From NCBI GenBank assembly GCA_024232965.1, contig JACKQF010000003.1, positions 806,001 through 870,000 of the forward strand: 64,000 nt of DNA. Direction: 5' to 3'. Positions 59,651 through 64,000 of this stretch are shown here, piece by piece (the first letter of the stretch is position 1; each line of letters opens with the position of its first letter). The stretch comes from Verrucomicrobiaceae bacterium (GTDB lineage: Bacteria; Verrucomicrobiota; Verrucomicrobiia; Verrucomicrobiales; Verrucomicrobiaceae). A program made the position numbers and the translations under genes. Below the pieces are notes generated by a model. That model ran no database searches. It was not told the DNA's origin and saw only the letters and a program-made list of their open reading frames with translations.

Positions 59651-60532
59651 ATGGCCAAAGCGCAGTTTAAACTCCTTATCTTCCTCATCACTGTCGGCTT
59701 GGCTGGCGGGTCGCTAGCTGTTGCGTGGTGGTTCTGGGAAAATGTTCTGCAGCGCGAAGAGCATGCGCTGGAAGATATCGCGGCCATCAAGAAGAGCGAT
59801 ATGCCTCGCATTGACCCTGGGGCCAAGAGATTCGAGGCGGCGGTAGATCTGATTCGGCAGGGAAGTCTGGAACAAGGGCGTGAGGCCCTCTACCGCTTGC
59901 TGCAGCAGTTTCCGGATTCTCCCTCATGCGTGGAGGCGAGGCGGATCATCGGTGAAATGAACCTTGATGCTTTCTTTTCGCCCAAGCAAATGCAGGGCAA
60001 GCGTGACTACATCGTGCAGCCTGGCAATGGTTTGGCGCTAATTGCTTCGAAGTTTGACACAAGCATTGATCTGCTGGTTCGGCTCAACAATTTGGAGGGC
60101 TCGATGCTGCATCCCGGTGATCATCTCTTGGTGGCACCACTGGATTTTGATTTTGGCGTGGATTTGTCGCAGAAGACCGTCGTCATCGTGCGCAAAGGTC
60201 GGTTCTTCAAAGAGTATAGTGCCATTGATGTGCGCCTGCCGCCAAACATGCGCGTTCCAGCAGAACTTACGATCGGAATGAAATCGGCGACCATTGCCGG
60301 AAAGGCGGTATCATCCACCGACCCTCGTTATGTGGAGGCCGAAAAATGGATTCCCGCATTGAAGAGCGGCCTGATCATCCGCACTGTGCCAGCGGCGCGT
60401 GCCGTCGTGGAAGGAGCCCCCGCTGGGCAGCCGCAAGAGGCTGCCGAATATGGAGTGTTTTTGCGTCGTGAGGATTTGGACGAGATTTACGCGCTCACGC
60501 GTTCGGGGGCGAAACTCACGATTGTTCGTTGA
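59651..60532 (+). CDS. LysM protein with degenerate L,D-transpeptidase-like domain
   Basis: The 293-residue protein has an N-terminal membrane anchor (about 8-28), a helical stretch with a TPR-like pattern (about 55-95), a LysM domain (about 118-163: YIVQPGNGLALIASKFDTSI, LHPGDHLLV) and a C-terminal domain (about 175-293) with the order seen in YkuD L,D-transpeptidases. Where the catalytic SHGCIRL should be, it reads EYGVFLRREDLDEIYAL, so the nucleophilic Cys and its flank are missing. It likely binds peptidoglycan without cross-linking it. It lies 36 bases before accA. Confidence 0.7.
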   Translation: MAKAQFKLLIFLITVGLAGGSLAVAWWFWENVLQREEHALEDIAAIKKSDMPRIDPGAKRFEAAVDLIRQGSLEQGREALYRLLQQFPDSPSCVEARRIIGEMNLDAFFSPKQMQGKRDYIVQPGNGLALIASKFDTSIDLLVRLNNLEGSMLHPGDHLLVAPLDFDFGVDLSQKTVVIVRKGRFFKEYSAIDVRLPPNMRVPAELTIGMKSATIAGKAVSSTDPRYVEAEKWIPALKSGLIIRTVPAARAVVEGAPAGQPQEAAEYGVFLRREDLDEIYALTRSGAKLTIVR

Positions 60533-60567
60533 CCCGGCCTTACAATGTTTGATGGTTTACACACAAT

Positions 60568-61521
60568 ATGAAGCAAGTTTTGGAATTTGAGAAACCGATT
60601 GTGAAGTTGCAGGAAGAGCTGGAAGAGCTCCGCCGCAAACATGCCCAGAAACCCACAGAAAAGCTTGCTACTCAGGTGGCTGGCATGGAAGGTCGCTTGG
60701 CTGACCTGCAAAAGGAAGTCTACACAAACCTGATCCCTTGGCAGCGCGTGCAAATCTCTCGTCACATCAGCCGCCCCTTCATGCTGGACTACATCCGGCT
60801 GTGTTGTGAGGATTTCGTGGAGTTGCACGGCGACCGTCATATTGGTGACGATAATGCGATGCCGGCTGGTTTTGCCACATGGGGTGGTCGGCGGGTCGTG
60901 GTGGTGGGCCATCAGAAAGGCCGAGACACCAAAGAGAATCTGCTGCGCAACTTTGGCAGTGCTCATCCAGAGGGCTATCGCAAGGCATTGCGCCTCATGC
61001 GTTTGGCGGAGAAGTTTCAACTCCCCATCGTCACGTTGATCGATACGCCTGGAGCCTTCCCTGGAATTGGGGCTGAAGAGCGAAACATCGCGGAGGCTAT
61101 TGCCTTTAATCTGAAGGAAATGATGTTGCTCAAGACTCCCATCGTAGCTGTCGTCATTGGCGAGGGCGGCTCTGGTGGCGCGCTTGGGATCGGTATTGCA
61201 GACCGGGTGTTGATGATGGAGAACGCCTATTATTCCGTGATCAGTCCTGAAGGTTGTGCGGCCATTTTGTGGAAACATCGCGAGCACGCGCCGGAAGCAG
61301 CGCAGGCACTGAAATTGAGCGCGCAGGATCTCACAGGGCTCGGGATCGTTGATGGTATCGTGCCGGAGCCGCTCGGGGGTGCGCACCATGATCACGAAAC
61401 TGCAGCGGCTTCCTTGAAGGCGGCTGTGAGTCAGGCGCTGGCGGATTTGGAGAATTTGCCTGTCGATAAGCTCCTGGATCAGCGTTACGAGAAATTTCGC
61501 GGTATGGGCAAGATGGCCTGA
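60568..61521 (+). CDS. accA: Acetyl-CoA carboxylase carboxyltransferase subunit alpha
   Basis: The 317-residue protein is full length (E. coli AccA is 319). It shows the helical N-terminus of the family, GHQKGRDTKENLLRNFG, HPEGYRKALRLM, LIDTPGAFPGIGAEER, and GEGGSGGALGIGIADRVLM, which form the carboxybiotin and CoA sites. With AccD it transfers carbon dioxide from biotin to acetyl-CoA, the first step in fatty acid synthesis. AccD is not in the window. Confidence 0.97.
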   Translation: MKQVLEFEKPIVKLQEELEELRRKHAQKPTEKLATQVAGMEGRLADLQKEVYTNLIPWQRVQISRHISRPFMLDYIRLCCEDFVELHGDRHIGDDNAMPAGFATWGGRRVVVVGHQKGRDTKENLLRNFGSAHPEGYRKALRLMRLAEKFQLPIVTLIDTPGAFPGIGAEERNIAEAIAFNLKEMMLLKTPIVAVVIGEGGSGGALGIGIADRVLMMENAYYSVISPEGCAAILWKHREHAPEAAQALKLSAQDLTGLGIVDGIVPEPLGGAHHDHETAAASLKAAVSQALADLENLPVDKLLDQRYEKFRGMGKMA

Positions 61522-61566
61522 TCGTTCTTGTCAGGGGGCTGTGATTTTGGTATTCTCGCAGCCACT

Positions 61567-62091
61567 ATGAACAAAGGATGGCTTTTGGTGGTATCGGTCC
61601 TCATTACCATGGGGATCTGCGGCTCTGCCTTCGCTCAGGTGGTGATTCCAGCGACACCGAAGAAGTTCGGGAAGCGCACGATAGGCGGTGGGACGTCCGG
61701 TGGAATTGGCCTTCTACCCGGGAATAGCAGCAGCACGGGGGCAAAGCCAACCCCGCCGTCACCGCCGACCGTGCGGCAGGTCGTCTATTTTGTCTTGGGG
61801 GAACCGCGACAGTGGACCAGTGGCGATGGCCGGACGCTGGTGGGTAAGATCATTGCTTTTGAGGAAAAGGTGACGGAAAGCAGCGGAACATCCCCGGCTG
61901 TGCCGACGCCTGAAGAAATGTCAAAAAGCCTGACGGGGACGCCGACTGTGGTGCGGGATGGGAAGATCCGAATTCTCGTCAACAACAAGCCCTTCGAGGT
62001 TGCACTGACAGGGCTGTCTGCGGTGGATCAAGATTATGTGAAGGTCCTCCAGCAGCGAATCAAGCCGCCATCGGCCGAGCCAAAAGGGTGA
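61567..62091 (+). CDS. Exported protein of unknown function
   Basis: The 174-residue protein has a signal peptide (about 1-23, ending AFA) and a mature part with a Gly/Ser/Pro-rich linker (about 38-65) followed by a small beta-rich domain (VVYFVLGEPRQWTSGDGRTL, KIRILVNNKPFEVALTGL), which resembles an SHD1-like fold. No firm family. ATG 61567 is chosen for the signal peptide; the open frame extends upstream to 61528. Confidence 0.6.
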   Translation: MNKGWLLVVSVLITMGICGSAFAQVVIPATPKKFGKRTIGGGTSGGIGLLPGNSSSTGAKPTPPSPPTVRQVVYFVLGEPRQWTSGDGRTLVGKIIAFEEKVTESSGTSPAVPTPEEMSKSLTGTPTVVRDGKIRILVNNKPFEVALTGLSAVDQDYVKVLQQRIKPPSAEPKG

Positions 62092-62147
62092 GTAATTTCG
62101 TCGCCTTTTGCATTGCAGTCAGAGCGATAATTCGGTAACACGTACGC

Positions 62148-62990
62148 ATGTCTGCCTACGTGCGCCTTGACCACCTCCTAAAACTGCTGGATGACGACTC
62201 CGAAGTTGTGCGCACGGCAGTGCAAAAAGAGCTGGCGAGCATGCGGGTAGATCTGCCCCGTCGCCTAGAAGAGCTCGACCGTCCACTGAGTGTGGATGAG
62301 GAGCGCAGGGTCGCTCAATTGCTGGATCCCGTGCGTCGAGATGAGCTTGAGGATACCTGGATGCGCTGGCGCTGGTTAGATTCAGCTTCAGCGCAGTTGG
62401 AAGAGGGAATGGCGCAGATTTCTGCATTTCTGGCTGGATGGAAGGTTCAATCCTCTGGTTTGGGGCCTCGTCTCGATGCTGTGGCTCAAGAAGCCTTTGA
62501 TAGCCACGGCCGGATGGACGCTCGCGAACTGGCGGAGTGGATGTTTGGGCGGCGAGGTGATCCCGTCCGTTTTCGTGGCAACAGCAAAGACTACTACGCA
62601 CCGCAAAACAGCAACCTGTTCTGGGTGCTCGACACTGGGCTGGGCAATCCAATCGCACTGTGCTGCCTTTTTCGGCTGATCGGGCAGCGTTTTGGGCTGG
62701 AAATCGAAGGCTGCAATTTCCCTGGGCACTTCCTGGCGCGAGTGGAAGTCGAAGGCCGTTTGTGGCTGGTCGATTGCTTCAATCGTGGGCGCTTTATGCT
62801 GGCAGATGACGTGGCGAGGCACCACCCGGCGGCGAATCCCGGGATGGAAGAGATCATTCGCGAGCCTGCTACGACGGACGCCACTTTGCTCCGGGTTCTC
62901 AGAAACCTCGACGAGGCCTACGACCGATTGGGCTCAATGACCGACCGCCAGATCATGCGCCGGTTGGCGCTGAAACTGATGGAGGATTGA
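62148..62990 (+). CDS. SirB1/transglutaminase-core-2 family protein
   Basis: The 280-residue protein has a helical N-terminal part, then the Transglut_core2 region: DYYAPQNSNLFWVLDTGLGNPIALCCLFRLI (split at NLFWV), GCNFPGHFLARV and WLVDCFNRGRFM. This family, typified by SirB1, has the transglutaminase fold; its enzymatic role is uncertain. It ends 8 bases from the convergent ammonium transporter gene. Confidence 0.88.
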   Translation: MSAYVRLDHLLKLLDDDSEVVRTAVQKELASMRVDLPRRLEELDRPLSVDEERRVAQLLDPVRRDELEDTWMRWRWLDSASAQLEEGMAQISAFLAGWKVQSSGLGPRLDAVAQEAFDSHGRMDARELAEWMFGRRGDPVRFRGNSKDYYAPQNSNLFWVLDTGLGNPIALCCLFRLIGQRFGLEIEGCNFPGHFLARVEVEGRLWLVDCFNRGRFMLADDVARHHPAANPGMEEIIREPATTDATLLRVLRNLDEAYDRLGSMTDRQIMRRLALKLMED

Positions 62991-62998
62991 GGCAGGAT

Positions 62999-64000
62999 TT
63001 AGGCCTGCTCAGTGGTGCTGAAATCAGGGTAGGCGTTTGCAGAGTGCTCTGAGAAGTCGAGACCGTCCAGCTGCTCTTCTTTGGTCGCACGCAGTCCGAC
63101 CACTAGATCCACCATCTTGAAGATGCCCAGACAGATACCAAAAGCAGTGCCAGAGATGGCAGCAGTGCCGAGCGCCTGGACACCCAGGTCGTGAGCATTG
63201 AAACCTTTTTCGTCAAAAAGAGCGACTGCCAGTGTGCCCCACCATCCATTTACAAGGTGGACAGGAACCGCTCCGACGACATCGTCAATCTGGAGTCTTT
63301 CCAGGGCGATGGTTGCCACCGTGGTGAGGAGGCCCGCCACCATGCCAACCACCAGGCCTGATCCAGGCGTGATATTTGCGCAGCAAGCAGTGATGCCCAC
63401 TAGGCCGCCCAAGGCACCGTTCAGGGTGATGCCCACGTCAGGCCGACCTTGTAAGAACCACATCGAAACCATTGCTAGTACCGCGCCAGCAGCCGGTGCG
63501 ACCGTGGTATTGACTGCGATGCGGCCAATCGTGCCAGTGCCGGTGAGGGTGGATCCGCAGTTGAATCCGTACCAACCAAACCAGAGTAGAAACACCCCGA
63601 GAGCGGCTAATGGGATGTTGTGGCCAGCGATGAAACGTGGGGATCCATCCTTCCCAAAGCGTCCATCGCGAGGGCCGATAATCAAAATACCAGCCAAGGC
63701 ACAGGCCCCGCCACAGGCGTGCACGACCGTGGATCCCGCAAAATCGCGGAAGCCCATGGCTTCTAACCATCCAGATTCTCCGCCACCCCCGTAGGCTCCT
63801 GCGAAGCTACCCCAGGCCCAATGCCCACAGAGGGGATAAACGATACCGGAAAGCATCACGGCATACACGAGGTAACCGACGAACTTGGTCCGTTCCGCCA
63901 TGGCGCCAGACACGATAGTGCAGGCAGTGCCGGCGAAGACGACTTGGAAGAACCAGAAGGCCCAAATGGATTCCTCTGGGCCGTGGCTGGACAACCAGAA
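62999..64000 (-). CDS. amt: Ammonium transporter Amt, N-terminus cut by window edge
   Basis: The reverse-strand reading, 333 codons plus stop and still open at base 64000, is the central and C-terminal part of an Amt/MEP/Rh ammonium channel. It has the family stretches AFWFFQVVFAGTACTIVSGA, GFRDFAGSTVVHACGG, WFGWYGFNCGS and GLVGITACCANITPGSG, with the His pair of the pore in VVHACGG and PVHLVNGWWGT. About 100 N-terminal residues lie outside. No GlnK gene is visible on its 3' side. Confidence 0.95.
   Translation of the reverse strand, partial: FWLSSHGPEESIWAFWFFQVVFAGTACTIVSGAMAERTKFVGYLVYAVMLSGIVYPLCGHWAWGSFAGAYGGGGESGWLEAMGFRDFAGSTVVHACGGACALAGILIIGPRDGRFGKDGSPRFIAGHNIPLAALGVFLLWFGWYGFNCGSTLTGTGTIGRIAVNTTVAPAAGAVLAMVSMWFLQGRPDVGITLNGALGGLVGITACCANITPGSGLVVGMVAGLLTTVATIALERLQIDDVVGAVPVHLVNGWWGTLAVALFDEKGFNAHDLGVQALGTAAISGTAFGICLGIFKMVDLVVGLRATKEEQLDGLDFSEHSANAYPDFSTTEQA

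Overview
The window reads as bacterial chromosome from the PVC group, most likely a Verrucomicrobium/Prosthecobacter-like verrucomicrobium. The signs are a planctomycete-type cytochrome c/DUF1549/DUF1553 protein with a nearby DUF1501 protein, ThuA and Tat-exported Gfo/Idh/MocA proteins, a PEP-CTERM protein, an ECF sigma factor next to a giant Ser/Thr kinase, and many large FG-GAP-like exported proteins. Composition is moderately GC-rich and coding density is very high: no gene-free stretch exceeds 300 bases (the longest, about 276 bases at 52164-52439, holds a promoter). I saw no phage, insertion sequence, CRISPR array or rRNA. One tRNA (Asn) is present. Placement below phylum level is inference.

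Layout. 1-7090: mostly housekeeping and transport genes (class III aminotransferase cut by the left edge, AsmA-like protein, fluoride channel, low-Mr tyrosine phosphatase, LOG-family hydrolase, an oversized adenylate-kinase-like protein, POT peptide transporter). 7226-11982: an Mla-type lipid transport operon (permease, ATPase, MCE protein) followed closely by an OppA-like lipoprotein and an EVE protein. 12055-15443: an HscC-type Hsp70 with a J-domain partner. 15491-22071: an IclR regulator translationally coupled to a PSD1-type cytochrome protein, then a small-protein/nucleotidyltransferase pair of toxin-antitoxin type, then the DUF1501 protein. 22061-24343: small membrane protein and lipoprotein genes, a GNAT acetyltransferase and a PPK2 polyphosphate kinase.

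24521-43717 is the most unusual region: about 19 kb on one strand with no gap above 76 bases. It starts with an ECF sigma factor and a zinc-ribbon/kinase/TM/beta-propeller protein, continues with two tandem FG-GAP-like exported proteins, and then runs through twelve exported or membrane proteins of mostly unknown function, many joined by ATGA overlaps. The kinase gene and the first FG-GAP gene share an upstream element (TGTAACG, 14 nt, GGGTGA, 15 nt, ATG) at identical spacing. I regard it as the best candidate for an undescribed envelope-associated system.

43924-64000: an M48 protease, a Tat-exported oxidoreductase, a NYN/OST-HTH protein, a type II secretion pseudopilin cluster (F-G-H-G2-I-J-K) in which the second GspG lacks a prepilin site, a PEP-CTERM protein, a TSUP permease, tRNA-Asn, a polysaccharide deacetylase, a ThuA protein, a divergent ArsR/PiT phosphate transporter pair, a CobW GTPase, a LysM protein with a degenerate L,D-transpeptidase-like domain, accA, a SirB1-type protein and an ammonium transporter cut by the right edge.
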